NCBI RefSeq assembly: GCF_025698545.1
Contig: NC_068577.1
Span: 3,133,501 to 3,197,500 of the forward strand
Reading direction: 5' to 3'
From: Gossypium raimondii
Lineage: Eukaryota; Streptophyta; Magnoliopsida; Malvales; Malvaceae
Length of the DNA stretch: 64,000 bases
The notes under the pieces were generated by a model, which was not told the DNA's origin, searched no databases, and saw only the letters and a program-made list of their open reading frames with translations. The first letter of the stretch is position 1. Each line of letters opens with the position of its first letter. This document shows positions 29,601 to 42,052 of this stretch, one piece after another. The position numbers and the translations under genes are program-made.

Positions 29601-31992
29601 GGATTCCAACTAATGTCACTTTTGCTCGTCGCTTTGATGTCTATTTAGACTATCCTTTCTTTGAGCACCAAGTAAGCACTGTTATTGGTGATCGTTCTCT
29701 TCATTTGACTTTTTTTCTTTTTTGCAACAAAATTGTGTTCACACGTCTTGCATTGGGTTATTCTGTTTTCTTCTAAATTTTATGAGAGCTTTAAAAACAT
29801 ACCGCAATATGCAGATCCACTGGTTCTCTGTCTTCAATTCATTCATGATGGTTATCTTCCTCACTGGTCTGGTGTCCATGATTTTGATGCGAACTCTGAG
29901 AAATGACTATGCGAAGTATGCTCGGGAAGATGATGATCTGGAAACTTTGGTGATAATACCTGGACCCTTTCTTTTTTCCTCTTATACAAGCAAAGTTCTG
30001 TTATCTGGTTATTCATGTTCTCCTTTTTATTTTACCTATGTTTTCAGGAAAGGGATGTGAGTGAGGAGTCTGGTTGGAAACTTGTCCATGGTGATGTTTT
30101 CCGGCCTCCTTACAATTTGGTTCTGCTTTCTGCCGTTGTTGGCACAGGAGCTCAGCTAGCATTGCTTGTTCTCCTTGTCATCTTATTGGCAATTGTGGGA
30201 ACGTTGTATGTCGGGTATGTGGCTAGTATGAACTGACAATTCGTGACCGTTGTTAACAGTTGAATGTACATATTTATTCCTCTGCCTCTCTTGGATACCA
30301 CTTTTATGCATATATAAAGTCAAGCATAAATGCATGGAGCTCTCGATGGGATCACCTTTGTTTACGAGTCTTCTTTTTTGTAGCATAGTAAATTTTGACC
30401 ATGGTGTTTTATCTTGCCATTTTTAATTCAGAGTATGAATCTCTTTGCTGTTTGGTTTTCCCATTTCATCGTTCAGCCTTTTGACTATTAGTAATCCTGT
30501 AAACTGATTATGTTTGTTCAGGAGAGGAGCAATTGTCACTACTTTTATACTGTGTTATGCTTTTACATCATTCATTTCTGGTTATGTGAGTGGTGGCATG
30601 TACTCACGGAATGGGGGTATGTGCTTTATCCCTTAATGATTTTCACCTGCATATGTTCTCTCTACTTGCGGTTCTTTCAATTTAAAAGGTTGCTTTTGTT
30701 TCTTTTTTCAGGTAAAAGTTGGATAAAGTCAATGATCCTTACAGCGTGTCTGTTCCCATTTATGTGCTTTGGCATTGGTTTCATCTTGAATACAGTCGCT
30801 ATTTTCTATGGATCTCTAGCAGCTATTCCTTTTGGAACAATGGTGGTTGTTTTCGTAATTTGGGCTTTCATTTCATTCCCCCTGGCCCTTCTTGGTACAG
30901 TTGTTGGAAGAAACTGGAGTGGTGCTCCAAATAATCCTTGCCGTGTGAAGACCATTCCTCGCCCAATTCCGGAGAAGAAATGGTATTTGACCCCCTCTGT
31001 GGTGTCTTTGATGGGAGGACTTCTGCCATTTGGCAGCATATTCATTGAAATGTATTTTATCTTCACATCCTTCTGGAATTACAAGGTGAAGTTCTTTTTC
31101 CTAGGTTTTAATCATTTGACGAGGGACAAAAATCACATTTGCAGTTCTTTTTACCTAATGTTTTTGGTTGATAATTTGCCTCATTTTGCGAGTCATAAGT
31201 TATTTGGATATATTATGTGTTTTGCAGGTTTATTATGTGTATGGCTTTATGCTGCTGGTCTTCCTGATTCTCATCATTGTAACTGTTTGCGTGACAATTG
31301 TGGGGACATATTTCTTGCTAAATGCTGAGAATTATCACTGGCAGTGGACATCGTTCTTCTCTGCTGCCTCCACAGCTGTCTATGTGTATTTATACTCCGT
31401 ATACTATTATCACGTTAAAACCAAGATGTCAGGCTTCTTTCAAACCAGCTTCTACTTCGGATACACTTTGATGTTTTGTCTTGGCTTGGGAATTCTCTGC
31501 GGTGAGTTTTGAAATATATATAGAATAATCCATCATATTTATAAAAAAGGCTGTCCACCCTTTTCACGCATGACATATTCAGTGGAAATGAGTTTATCCT
31601 TAATCTTCTATGTTTCTGTCTGCTTGAAAGCTTGAAATCTTGCCCAAAAATTTCTGGATTGTTTTCCTTGTTCGAAATTTTGGACAATTTTTGCGATCGA
31701 TGTATTAAAATGTCTGTAGATCATACAGGATTTTGCAAGACATTGAGCGTTTCTCTCTCTCTCTCTCTCTTTTTATTAGTTCGAGCAGTGGTTTTGTCTT
31801 GTTTATTTTCTGTGTTGCTGTTTAATACCCTTCATATTTTGCCAGATAGTGTTAAGAGTTCGTGGCATCCTCTGATTCCCTACTTCATGTCCAGTATTCT
31901 AATTATTTCCATTTCTATATTCAGGAGCTGTAGGTTATCTTGGTTCCAATTTATTCGTACGGAGGATCTATAGAAACATTAAGTGTGACTAG
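26659..31992 (+). CDS. TMN1: Transmembrane 9 superfamily protein (EMP70/nonaspanin), TMN1-like
   Basis: Golgi/endosomal nine-pass membrane protein of the EMP70/TM9SF family. Twelve exons: 26659-26760, 28074-28266, 28388-28492, 29232-29249, 29339-29436, 29519-29671, 29815-29949, 30048-30214, 30522-30616, 30712-31085, 31228-31501, 31925-31992. They sum to 594 codons (593 aa). Residues 1-28 form a signal peptide ([14 protein letters not shown]). A lumenal domain follows ([20 protein letters not shown], then YYSLPFC). Nine hydrophobic segments start at about residue 225 ([20 protein letters not shown]). The C-terminus is NIKCD, a KxD COPI-type Golgi-retention motif of the family. Intron 1 is long (1.3 kb), and exon 4 is only 18 nt. 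Downstream reading frames up to 32173 belong to the 3' UTR. Confidence 0.95.
31741..31771. repeat. (CT)n microsatellite in the last TM9SF intron
   Basis: A short run of TC dinucleotides within the intron between exons 11 and 12. It may act as a long polypyrimidine stretch but lies about 150 bp from the acceptor. Confidence 0.6.
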
Positions 31993-34255
31993 AACATTGC
32001 TGTCGGAAAGTAGAACCATCAGCACTTCTGCGAGAATTCTAGTTATCGAGGCAATAAGTGCTGAGAGGAAGCTCCTGATCAGGTACAGGGGAACCCAACG
32101 AAGCCTATATATTAAATCACGGCGTTTGACGGTAACATGTATTCTTGGTACCATGGAACAGGGAAAGCCCTGAGATTTTGTTTTGCTTCTGTTATAATTA
32201 TTATTATTATTTTATTCCTCTGGCTGCAACTTGAAGCCCTGGTTTGTTAGATTTCAGATATTGTTTTATAATTCAGAAACTAGCTAAAGTATAAGACTTG
32301 TGTCATTTTTACTTGTTATAGATGTGTCCTTGACCCCTCTGCTTATAGATGTTGTCGTGTCTGTGTAGGAACTGATACTTAAATTCCATTTGGATTTGGA
32401 ATATTACTTTTTTTCCCCCTGGGATAAAGGAACCTTTTGAAGTAATTCAGTAAATGAATGGTGTTTCTTTTCTTGGAAAATGTTTCTTATATTTTTCCAG
32501 GACTAATATAGAGGAATCAGAAGGGTTCTGTATACTAGGTAGACTGAGTGAAAACGGCATTAAATAGCGAAAATAATTACATGGCCTGTACTGTAATAGC
32601 AAAGGAGTTAGTAAAATCTTTTCCGATGCAATGTTAACGAAATATGGATGTTATGATATGAAAGCTGTGGTTGGCATAATTATTTAACTTTTTTTTTTTT
32701 TTTATGGTTTCCAAATCTGTAATATTTGCTTCGTTATTTTTCCTTGCTCAAAAAGAAATTGTCTTTTTTATTGTATGGTTTTGGTTTTTTAGACTAATTT
32801 CTTTTTCCAACTCTAATCTAAATTTTGTATCGCTATTTTATTTAGTTAATTAGATTCATCAAGTTTAACCGTCTGGCATACTTTTTCAACAGAAAAGGAT
32901 TTGTTCTTAAAGTGGGTTTTCTTTTAAATGTATTTGATGTATATACCTGGAGGTGTGGTGATTTAAGATGGTTGACTTAGAAGCTAAAGAGTTGTAGAAA
33001 AGCTAGAGAAGCGAGAGTAATCAGAATATGAGCGTTGGAATCAATGATTTTAAAAATTGAATTGAATTGGTGGTTGGATTGAATAAATTTTTGGTTTGAT
33101 TAAAAAATATTAAAAATTAAAAAATTTAATTTATTCGGTTTAATTATTGGTTCTATCAATTTTTTAACCAATTGAACCAGTTCGTATCGGTTTTTGGGTA
33201 ATTAGTTTAAAGTCACTCTTTGAATCGGTATTTAAGTTAATTTTTGATTCAATTGGTTCAACCGATCGATTTAAATAATATTGGATAGAAGAAGATTGGG
33301 GAATAAAAAAGAGAAGAGAGTTGAGGCTTCTTTGGAGATGATTAATGTCTTCGTCTTTTTTTTTTTTTTGGTTCCCATGAGTCTTTAAAAGGAGGTCTTC
33401 TTTGACAGTTTTCGAGGTGCCATGTGTTGTGCTAGTTGGCCTATAGGTATTTTGCTATAGTAGGTTGTCCTAGATAGGCTTTCAATATGAACTGCCGATG
33501 TCTAGGAATAGGAATTGAATATATGTGGCGGTAAACACTTTATCTATGTCAAGTGGCTTTGATGGTTCAAATTAGTAGGTTTCTTAGCCCACAAAGTTAT
33601 CTTGGCAAAAAAATATTGACCAATGAGGCATGAGCTCGCAAGGTATAGGCATAATTATTGTTGTTTCCACCGATTGAGGAGGAGATTATAAAGTGACCTT
33701 CTTTAAGATATTGGGTTTCTATGACTTGTCATTCAAGATAGTAAGGATTTCTAGAGTGTAGGTATCTGGATTTAAGAAATATTTTGAGTATATTTAAGAA
33801 GATTAAAAATATTTGAAACTTGAAATAAATGGTGATTCGATGGGAATGTAGTTTTAGATAAATTTATAGTTGACTTAACAGATGTGAGAAGTGGCCGTTA
33901 TTGAATGAGGTCATGTGTCACTCTTTATTGGTTCAAGGGATGACTTACTTGATAATGTGTTACCATATACATTAGGACGCATGTTTGTGAAACTTCCCAA
34001 ATCACTTTTGCTCTATAAGAGGGGTTGTTGGTGTTGGGTTTCATACTTCAACAGTTTTACTATTACTTTCTTTAAAATCTTTAAATACTCTAAACTAAAA
34101 CAATAACTCATGGGAATTATCAATACAGTTGGACTAAATCCATAATTATACCTTATTGTTTTCCTTCTCTTTCTCTTGAATAAAATGCCATAGGGTTAAG
34201 CACCATTAAATTGATGGTAATGATAAAAAGATAATGAAAGCCACAAAATATTACG
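31993..34255. other. Region between TM9SF and ferredoxin
   Basis: The first ~400 bp is TM9SF 3' UTR. At 33035-33290 lies a dispersed repeat with ttggttgg, gaaccag and ggttcaacc words; relatives are at 35870-35990, 40680-40760, 41340-41490 and 50640-50790. The stretch 33300-34190 has higher sequence complexity and a ctataagaggg TATA-like box at about 34012, which might be part of an old LTR. I could not assign it to a family and see no gene. Confidence 0.35.
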
Positions 34256-34309
34256 CCACGTGGAAGATAAGTCTCCATACAAACTACATCCTCTCGTTGT
34301 TTTTATAAA
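34256..34309 (+). promoter_or_regulatory. Ferredoxin promoter: G-box, I-box, TATA box
   Basis: CCACGTGG (34256-34263) is a perfect G-box core. GATAAG (34266-34271) is an I-box three bases later. TATAAA (34304-34309) follows, about 75 bp before the ATG. G-box plus I-box is the classic light-response pairing of plant photosynthesis genes. Motifs are seen directly; light control is inference. Confidence 0.75.
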
Positions 34310-34382
34310 CACAGCTCCACTCCCATACCCCCTTTGGCCTGCCATAACAATAAACGGGCAGTCCTTTTTCTGAAAACTGAAA

Positions 34383-34820
34383 ATGGCTTCCACCGCCGTC
34401 CTCTCCACTTCCACGGTCAGCAGCACCTCATTCGTCCGCTGCCAGCCAGTGAGGAGCCTATCCTCCCTCCCAAACTTTAAGCAGGCTCTTTTCGGGCTAA
34501 AACCCCAAAGAGGTGGGCGTCTTACAATGGCAGTATACAAAGTAACGCTGCTCACTCCGGAAGGACCTCAAGAGTTTGAGTGCCCAGATGATTTGAAGAT
34601 CCTGGACGCGGCGGAGGAGAACGGGATTGATCTTCCGTACTCGTGCAGGGCTGGTGCTTGCTCTTCATGTGCTGGGAGAGTCAAAGAAGGCAGTGTGGAC
34701 CAGTCTGAAAATAGCTTCCTTAGTGATGAACAAATGGGTGAAGGCTTTGTTCTCACTTGCGTTGCTCTCCCAACAAGTGATGTCGTCATTGAAACACACC
34801 GGGAGGAAGATGTCGTTTAA
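34383..34820 (+). CDS. Plastid [2Fe-2S] ferredoxin, plant type, intronless
   Basis: Small electron carrier that takes electrons from photosystem I and passes them to FNR, nitrite reductase, thioredoxin reductase and others in the chloroplast stroma. A single exon encodes 145 aa. Residues 1-49 are Ser/Thr/Arg-rich without acidic residues, a typical transit peptide. The mature part starts near [12 protein letters not shown]. The cluster ligands are Cys88, Cys93 and Cys96 in CRAGACSSC and Cys126 in VLTCVA. The [23 protein letters not shown] block and the ETHREEDVV tail are diagnostic. The upstream G-box/I-box favours a leaf isoform. The [16 protein letters not shown] stretch is somewhat diverged from standard leaf ferredoxins, so isoform type is left open. 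Confidence 0.96.
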   Translation: MASTAVLSTSTVSSTSFVRCQPVRSLSSLPNFKQALFGLKPQRGGRLTMAVYKVTLLTPEGPQEFECPDDLKILDAAEENGIDLPYSCRAGACSSCAGRVKEGSVDQSENSFLSDEQMGEGFVLTCVALPTSDVVIETHREEDVV

Positions 34821-36160
34821 AGCAACTGGGTTTTCAGGGTTTTTTTTCTGGGGGGGGGGACTTTTAGTGTTGTTTAAGGGATGTGTTTATTTTTTAATGT
34901 TCTTGAATGAATTCCATGTTCTTTTAAGGTTTTTTTTTTGTTGTTCATTTTTGTAGTCAAAAAAATGGAATCATTGTAGCCCTAATAATCTTTATAATGG
35001 TTAAGAATCTCTTTGTTTTCTCCCTCTCATATTCTTCAAGTTGTTCCACCGTGAATGCTATTGTGGAGTTGCAGGGAATTAATTCTGGCTCACGACGAAA
35101 AGAGTCACTAATCCAACACCCCAAAGAAATGCAGGTGAAAGTAAAACTCACCCAACCCATTATATCCACCAAAGTATCTCTTTTTCAATAATTTCATATT
35201 ATATTAATATTTTCATTTGAATTTCAATATTTTCATCTTTAAAAAGATTAAATCCAAATAAAAATTCTAAAATTCAAGATAAAATTATTAATATAACATT
35301 AAATTATTAAAAAAATAATATCTTCTTTTCCGTACAAATTATTAAACAGAATCCAATCCTCTCATAATAATAGTATATATTTTATATCCAAGTGGATTAT
35401 GGGTGACGCTCCCCAATACTATAATATTGTTATAATATTTAATTTTATTATACCATTATTTTTATACTAATCACAGATAAACATACCACCTATCCAAATA
35501 ACATAGGTTGAGTATCATACCATTATTCACGCTTAAGTCTTACTCACAACGAACCAAATATTTGGTTGAAGTGTGTAACCTTTATTCACGTTCATCGATC
35601 TTTCCCATCTAATCAAGTCATACCCAACCCAGCTGATTCAATTTCAGTGAACTAATAAAATCTCTTTTTCAAAAAGCAAAGCTGCAATGGTGTCTCACCC
35701 TCTCTTTTTTCTATTTATATTACACTCTTTGATTTGGTATTTTTATTATTTTTGTAAATTTTATTCTGTTCTATTTCTATTGAAAAATATTTTATTACTG
35801 TGAATCAAATAGTATATTCTAAATCGGATTAGACTGAATCAAAAATTAATTAAGGTATTAGTCCAATGAAAGGTATAAAATTGATTAATTTGTGAACCAA
35901 GACGTACAAAGTGATTAAACTGAACTAAATTGATTCAATAAGCTAAATTTTTAATTTTTTAATATTTTTTTAAAATTTTAATTTTATTTTAACCCTCCAC
36001 ACCAATCTATCTGAAAACATTGGCTAATCTTAGAGTGTTGATGACCATCAAGTTGTAAGCTTTTAGCTTACAAAAGGGTAAAATGTAGCAAGCCTTTACA
36101 CTAATAGGTTATTAAATGCACTTGTCATCATGTTTGAGAATAGATTAAAGTAGCTAACGA
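34821..36160. other. Ferredoxin 3' region and AT-rich intergenic DNA
   Basis: Ferredoxin 3' UTR occupies roughly the first 200 bp. The rest is AT-rich with a short dispersed repeat (gattaattt and gaactaaattgattcaat words) at 35870-35990. No gene or recognisable element end otherwise. Confidence 0.4.
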
Positions 36161-36600
36161 TTGAGAATGTTTGAGTACAGATGGATCTATTCAGAAAAAA
36201 GTTAGGTTGGCAGCGGTAAGGGAAATTGTCTGTGATTAAGATGAAGCGTAGATTCTTGGTTATAATAGATTTATGGGTAATTGTCCTATTTTTGATGTGA
36301 AGTTGTGAGGTATTTTAGATGGACTGAGTCTTCTTATTGAGCGAGGATATGATAAGGTGCTTATTTAATCTAACTGTTTTGAGGCGGTCATAGCTATCCG
36401 GGTGAATTCTTCAGAAGGGTCCAATTCTGCCTTGATCAAGAGGATCCATCAAATGTATGTTCGGTCAATTTCTAGAGAGGAAAATAAAGAAGTTGATCGT
36501 TTGGTCAATTTGGTCAAATATTGAACATATAATTTACTTTTGTTTGAGACTTCCTTGTTGGAGTGGATAGTCTTGTTTTTGTAATTACTTTAGTTATGTT
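36160..36600 (+). mobile_element. LINE (plant L1-type) 3' tail with RNase H remnant
   Basis: The forward frame gives a decayed RNase H domain of the kind at the C-terminus of plant L1 ORF2: STDGSIQKK (catalytic Asp region), VREIVCD, ILGYNRFMGNCPIFD, GILDGLSLLIERGYDKVLI, then SALIKRIHQM and ISREENKEVDRLV. In-frame stops interrupt it (for example after VCD and after NCPIFDVKL). An A-rich tail, aaaacaataaaaataaaaat, follows at about 36616. A 5'-truncated, dead copy, as is usual for LINEs. Confidence 0.7.
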
Positions 36601-36737
36601 TTTTTTTTCACCAAAAACAATAAAAATAAAAATAATACAACTTTTTTTTAAAAACCAATTTAAATTTTAAATTGTTATTAAATTTTTATTTACTTTTTTC
36701 CTTATGAGTGTATCATTGCTATTTCTAATCTTTATTT

Positions 36738-36872
36738 TTTGATACAATGCCTAAAACTACCCATAACCCTCAACTTTAAATAAGAGGATAATGCACTTCA
36801 GCGCACTTAAACCCACATCCTCTTGCACTGCCAACAATATCGATGCCAACTGGACTAAGATTCAATCAATTA
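36738..36872 (-). repeat. tRNA-derived SINE-like repeat, copy 2
   Basis: On the minus strand it reads gattgaatcttagtccagtt (A-box-like), then ggatgtgggtttaagtgcgc (B-box-like), then gaagtgcattatcctc, and ends near aggcattgtatcaaaaa. Box order and ~40-nt spacing match a tRNA-derived Pol III promoter. Confidence 0.6.
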
Positions 36873-37276
36873 AATATTAAATTATTTAAAAAATAAAATT
36901 ATGTAACAAATATATCTATAAAAAATAATATAAACTAGAAATCCTATCACACATAGCATATTTAGAACATAAATGTATGTTTAAAAATAACGGCGAGAGG
37001 GTAATGTGACAGTTAAAAAATCAGTATAACAACAAATTTACCATCTCAGCTTTCACATATTATATCACTTTAGTCATAATTTTAAAAATTAACCCTCAAA
37101 ATTTACAAATAATCTCAATTTGATACATCTCCAGCTAAAAAGTTTTGAACTTTGTATTGTTAAAAAAAAAAACAAAACTTATGACTTCTTCCACCTATGA
37201 TCTTAAATGAACAATCACCCTAACCCCAAATATAGCATATTTTCAACTCAAAAAGATTCTTTATTTTACAATTTAA

Positions 37277-37967
37277 TACACCCTGACTCCTTTGGTTTGG
37301 CTTTTAATGCCAGTGAGGTGCAGTTGGGGTAAATAACTGCTACAAACCTCACTGCTATGCTGTTTGGTTCAGCATAACAGTTAAGTGAAAATGTATTTTC
37401 ATCACGCTAATATGCTAAAAATCAGCTGGAGATTTCAGCAGCAATTAAAATTCACTGGGGCAGTTGGTATTTTTAACAAACAAAAATACCCATACTTTTA
37501 TTTATTATTTTACCATTTTATCCTTGAAAGTTAAACTAATTTCTTTTCTAATCTTTTTTTTTTCAGATTTGGCAGCCGAATGCTGCTGAAAATTAAAAAT
37601 AATTATCATTTTATCTATTAAATAATTTAAATTGATTATATAATTTATTAAAATATTTATAATAAAATATTGGAAGATACATTTTAATATTTTATTAAAT
37701 TAATTTATAAATTCACATATTTTAATAATTTTATAAAAGTAAAATAATTTTAAAACTTCTATTATATATCAATTCTAATATGATGTCCTTAATAGTCATT
37801 TTTTATTCTCACCTCACCGCTACAGCTGCGTTTGAATCCAAACACACTCCATTATTTTTAATCTCACTGCTACAGTATCCAATCTCATAGCTACAGTAAC
37901 TAATCTCACCGTCACCGCTATTTTTAACCTCACCAGAGATAAACACACCGCCCATCCAAACTAAGTC
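37277..37967. mobile_element. MITE or nested MITE remnant related to the 14795 Tourist element
   Basis: The right portion (37795-37967), read on the minus strand, contains agtttggatgggcggtgtgt, then gcggtgacggtgagattag and tactgtag words. These closely follow the text of the 145-bp MITE at 14795-14939. The left edge (gactcctttggtttggc) is a partial inverted counterpart of the right edge. No clear target duplication, so ends are approximate and two elements may be nested. Confidence 0.5.
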
Positions 37968-38221
37968 TAACTCATAATTCCTCCATTGTCAAAATTAAGC
38001 TTTTCCTTTTACAGGAAATTTGACCTTTTGATGAAATGTCAAACTGTTTGAACTGACAGTGCATAGAAAAGTGGTTCCAATTCCAACTCACCAATTCATA
38101 GTGACACCTTTGAACATTGTTGATGGAGTTGCGTGTATATCATGGTATAGATTACAGAAAATATAAAGAAATGAAACCCAAAATACTTTGTAGCCAACAA
38201 ATACTGCTGAATGCTTCATAC

Positions 38222-38618
38222 CAGTAATCAGGGGAAGCAAAGAGGATGCTATCAGCCACCAAAATCCTCTGCCTGAAAGCCTCAACAACAGGCGGATACT
38301 TCCCATCAACTTCGAGATCGGTGTTGAGCATAGGAATCGGTGAAATGCCTAATTAATCAATCTGAATCCCATCAATTTCTACCTTAGCTCCATTGCTGAA
38401 ACAAAAAACCCAAATCAACATTTTTCCCAGAAACTAAAAAAGAACATTCCTTTAGACGTCAATAGTGTGAAGGGGAACAAAAAAAAAAAAAAAACCCAAA
38501 AGCAGAAACAAAAACAAAAACCCAAACAAGGTAAGCCTTCATCGTAAGAGCCATCCCTTAAAGACCCACAAAGAGCAGCCACTTTGATCACTGGTTTCGC
38601 TGCTGCTATGGCTTCCAT
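38222..38618 (-). pseudogene. Truncated NADPH:quinone oxidoreductase (NQR-like) copy
   Basis: Two segments match the plant NQR flavodoxin-fold enzyme. The first, 38520-38618, begins with an ATG and reads MEAIAAAKPVIKVAALCGSL, the usual NQR N-terminus with its GSLR flavin loop. The second, about 38222-38396, reads ISPIPMLNTDLEVDGKYPPV, then VEAFRQRILVADSILFASPDY. Between them the LLRAAIELTKE-type helix is missing, and a stop codon interrupts the second segment just before ISPIP. Everything after SPDY, including the catalytic NALDW region and the C-terminal half, is absent. A splice-like acceptor before the second segment shows it derives from a genomic duplication rather than a spliced retrocopy. 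Confidence 0.85.
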
Positions 38619-39998
38619 TGCACTCTAATTTTGAGGAGTTAAACTTAAAAAATTAGGACTAAATAAAAGTTAAGGTTAAATTTGTTCTTATACCGGTTTT
38701 TTAATTATCACGTCACCCTCCTGACAAACAATTAACGGCACTTAACCGAAATGGACAAAAAAAAAGAACAATCTTGAATAGTTAGGTAATCAAATTTTAA
38801 AAAAATAGTTTGGTGACTTGTAGTGTAGTTTACCCTAAAAATAAATGTAATAAATAATGAAATATATGGTTTGAAATAATTAATAATAGTATATAAAATA
38901 TGTACGATATTTAAATAAAAATAGATTAAATTATGTATAAAATAAAATCTAAGCACATAAATACATTATATTAAGAATATTAAATATATTACAATTATTT
39001 ATTAGATCTGTCATCATCAATTGTGAGTTAGTGTCTCAAATAACATATTAAAATAAATCTTTAGTTTAATGGTAAAGTGAATGCTTTATTAATGTTAATA
39101 GCATAGATTTAAATTCAACCACATGCAATTTTTTTTATTGTTTTTGAAAAAGTAAACAGATCAAAATACTTTTGAATAATATAACTTGTTTTAAACACGG
39201 AATGATATTTTCGTAATTTCACTGAATGAGTTGGTGTCCAATTCACTCGTGATACTAACTCAATAAGAGATTTTATTAATAGAATAGATGGTAAATGAGG
39301 CTTTGACCGATGGAAAACTACAAATGTTGAAAATTATATAGGTTTTAGTTCAAATCCTATTGTATTTGTGTGTGTGTCTCTTTCTCTCTATATATAGGTT
39401 GATAACAGAGTGTCCATCATCGGTAGCATTGATTAATCCTTTCGTCGTAGATGCTTTAAAATAGGTAAATGATTGGCCATAAAATGTAGTCCGCTTTTGG
39501 TTATACATACATTTGCTTTCTAATTATTGTTGACGTTTTTTTCACAATAATTATGATGATAATGATGATGGGGAAAATATCAATTCAAATTGACTGCATT
39601 CAAAAAAGATGTTATAGTATGGATTGAAATTATAAATTCTTCTATTTCAGCTATTAAATAATAGTTAAGTACTTAAAAAACCTGTTATTCCATTTCTATG
39701 GGTGGGGTCGAACCCCTGACCTCATGATTAAAATTATCCTCAAAATAATATAACTTATTAAATAAAATAAAATTATTTTTTGCCATCCAATTATAAATTA
39801 ATTTCTGATTAACTTATGGCACCAATTGAATGTAGTGTTTAATATAAGGTGTAGATGTATGTATATTTAGACATAAAATAGAAATAGCATAACATCTTTT
39901 ATGCATTTACATATGTAGACGTTCTTGCACGAGAGATAAATAATATTAGAATTTAAAAAAGTATAAAAGCTTTTACTCTAACCGTTCCTCTCAACTAA
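38619..39998. other. Intergenic repeats upstream of tRNA-Arg
   Basis: 38640-38840 carries a dispersed repeat with ggtgacttgtagtgtagttt words. 39010-39275 is a relative of the repeat at 9275-9725. 39697-39740 has a tRNA B-box-like ggggttcgacccc on the minus strand but no A-box that I can place. No gene. Confidence 0.35.
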
Positions 39999-40072
39999 GA
40001 CCGCATAGCGCAGTGGATTAGCGCGTCTGACTTCGGATCAGAAGGTCGTGGGTTCGACTCCCATTGTGGTCG
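39999..40072 (+). tRNA. tRNA-Arg (anticodon TCG)
   Basis: A full cloverleaf folds by eye. The acceptor GACCGCA pairs with TGTGGTC (one G-U), discriminator G at 40072. The D-arm has TAGCGCAGTGGATTAGCGC. The anticodon arm TCTGA-CTTCGGA-TCAGA presents TCG, which decodes CGA arginine. The T-arm contains GGTTCGACTCC. There is no intron. The internal A box and B box are the Pol III promoter, and a T run follows at 40081. Confidence 0.97.
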
Positions 40073-42052
40073 TTTGATTGTTTTTTGTTTATTCTAATTT
40101 TACTGCCTCTATGATGCTAAAATTTGAGCTACTTTAATTTTACTTAATTTAGCCCCTTTATTTATGGATAGTAGTAAAATATTATAAAAGTACAGAGTTT
40201 CGAAGAAAAACATTAGAGTTAAATTATAGGTAAAAAATTAAGGCTCCATTTTAGAAAATATTTTCTATTCTTATTTTAGAATATAGTTTTCGTTTTTTTA
40301 AATTAAAAGATACATTTGTTAAATGAAAATGAAATTTTATTTTGAAATTAAAATATGAAAACATATTTGATACGTATTTTTCAAAACAAAAACTTAAGAA
40401 ATAATTACTAAATAATAATCAAAATAATTTTTAGATGAATAACAATATAACTTATATAATAAAATTAATTTAAATAAACATAAGTGATAAATAAAAAATA
40501 AAAATAAATTTTTCATTACAATAAAAAAAGTTTTTGTAGGTCTATATAGGCTCAAATTGTAATAAGCAATTTGACATTTAAAGGCAAATTGAAAAGAAAA
40601 GGCTCGTATATTAATCTCTTGCAAGAAATGTTCTTACGTTGACATGGATATGAACCAATAAAAGACCTTTGTTTTTAATTAAGATTGCTTAAATCGGATT
40701 AGATTTGTACCATTCGGAAAAAAGAAAATTGAACCGGTTGACTTGAAAATCAGTACAAATTAGATTTGATCATAGATTGGATTGGGCTGGGTCAATGCAA
40801 AATTTTATATTGTTTCTAGGTTCGGGCTCAGTCTCATCTGCTCGTATTAAATTTTTTATATTATTATTTTTATATAAAAATAAATTTTAAAAATATAATA
40901 ATCAATACACTGAAAACATTAAATAAATGTTTCTCACGAATTGAAAATATATTAAAAAAATCTTTATACTTAAATAACACTTTGAGAGTTGTAACTTAAC
41001 AAGCAAATGCCTCTAAAATAATAGAACAATTAATAATAAAACAAGGGTTATGCAATATCCCAATAATAACAACCAAATAATAACAACATAATAGTAAAAC
41101 TGCAACAAGACGATATCAAAATGGCAACAAACAATAGTAAACAACAATGAAAAAATTTTAGGCAAGCCAAGCCCTTGCCAATAATATTACATGAGGCCTA
41201 AACTGTTTAGAAAAAAAAAGGCTTTATTTTTTTGTCCAAGCCTATTTATTAAACATGTATTTTTGCTCAAACATTTTCACTTTTCAGGCGGACTTTTAGG
41301 TTTGGGCAAGTGGCCTGACCCATGATCATGTCTAATATAAACTAGTTGAACTGGAAAAAAGCGATTAAATCAAAATTTTTGAATAATTTTTATTTTTTTT
41401 GTTTTTGATGATTTATTTAATTGAACCAAACAAATCAGTTAGATTCACTAATCAATGGCTTCATTGATTCGATCATCGGTCTAGCTCTAAAAAAAATGTT
41501 TTTAACTATTCAATTCTCCAAAACATTTTTAGTGAAAATAATAAAACAATTTTATTTTGTGTTAATTTTTTTAACATATTTTCATTTTTAAAGCAACTTT
41601 TAAATTCTCAACTAAACATATTTTCGTTAGTATTTTTCATTAAAAAAAACACACGAAAAATCACATTTAAAATTTAAAACTAAACGCATCATGAATCTCG
41701 AATATCATAAAAGTATAGGGACTAAAAAAGAATTAGACCTATTGTTTTCTCTCGGTTTTAATCCAATGGCTCAAATCTAGGGCTTGAGCTTGGGCTTTAA
41801 TTTCCAATATTGTCTGCAAACGTTATCTGGTTCACTTCCAGGAATCGGATTTTAGGGTTTTAGAGATCTGAGAATTTGCAAGCTCTGCCATTTTTTTTTC
41901 CCTTTCGAGCTTTGTAATTAAACAAAGTCGTTCCATCTGGTGTGGAATTATAGAAATTTTGCTTCTCCAATCTATTTAGGGTCTAGTTTTCAGCTAAAAT
42001 TTCTTAGCGAAACCCTCTCTTCGAGAGCAATTTCCATTTTATTGAGGAAAAA
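40073..42052. other. Intergenic region upstream of CPSF73-I
   Basis: AT-rich. A third hAT-like repeat copy at about 40755-41335 (left gatcatagattggattgggc, right gcctgacccatgatcatgtc) resembles those at 22585 and 25070. The last ~250 bp hold the CPSF73 leader, ending aggaaaaaATGGC. No other gene. Confidence 0.45.

Noticed and set aside
31632-32173. Open frames downstream of and overlapping the last TM9SF exon
   Set aside because: They overlap the last intron and 3' UTR, contain a CT microsatellite and low-complexity residues, and show no domain.
39690-39745. Second tRNA gene suggested by a perfect B-box (ggggttcgacccc)
   Set aside because: No acceptor stem, anticodon arm or A box could be placed; probably a repeat remnant.
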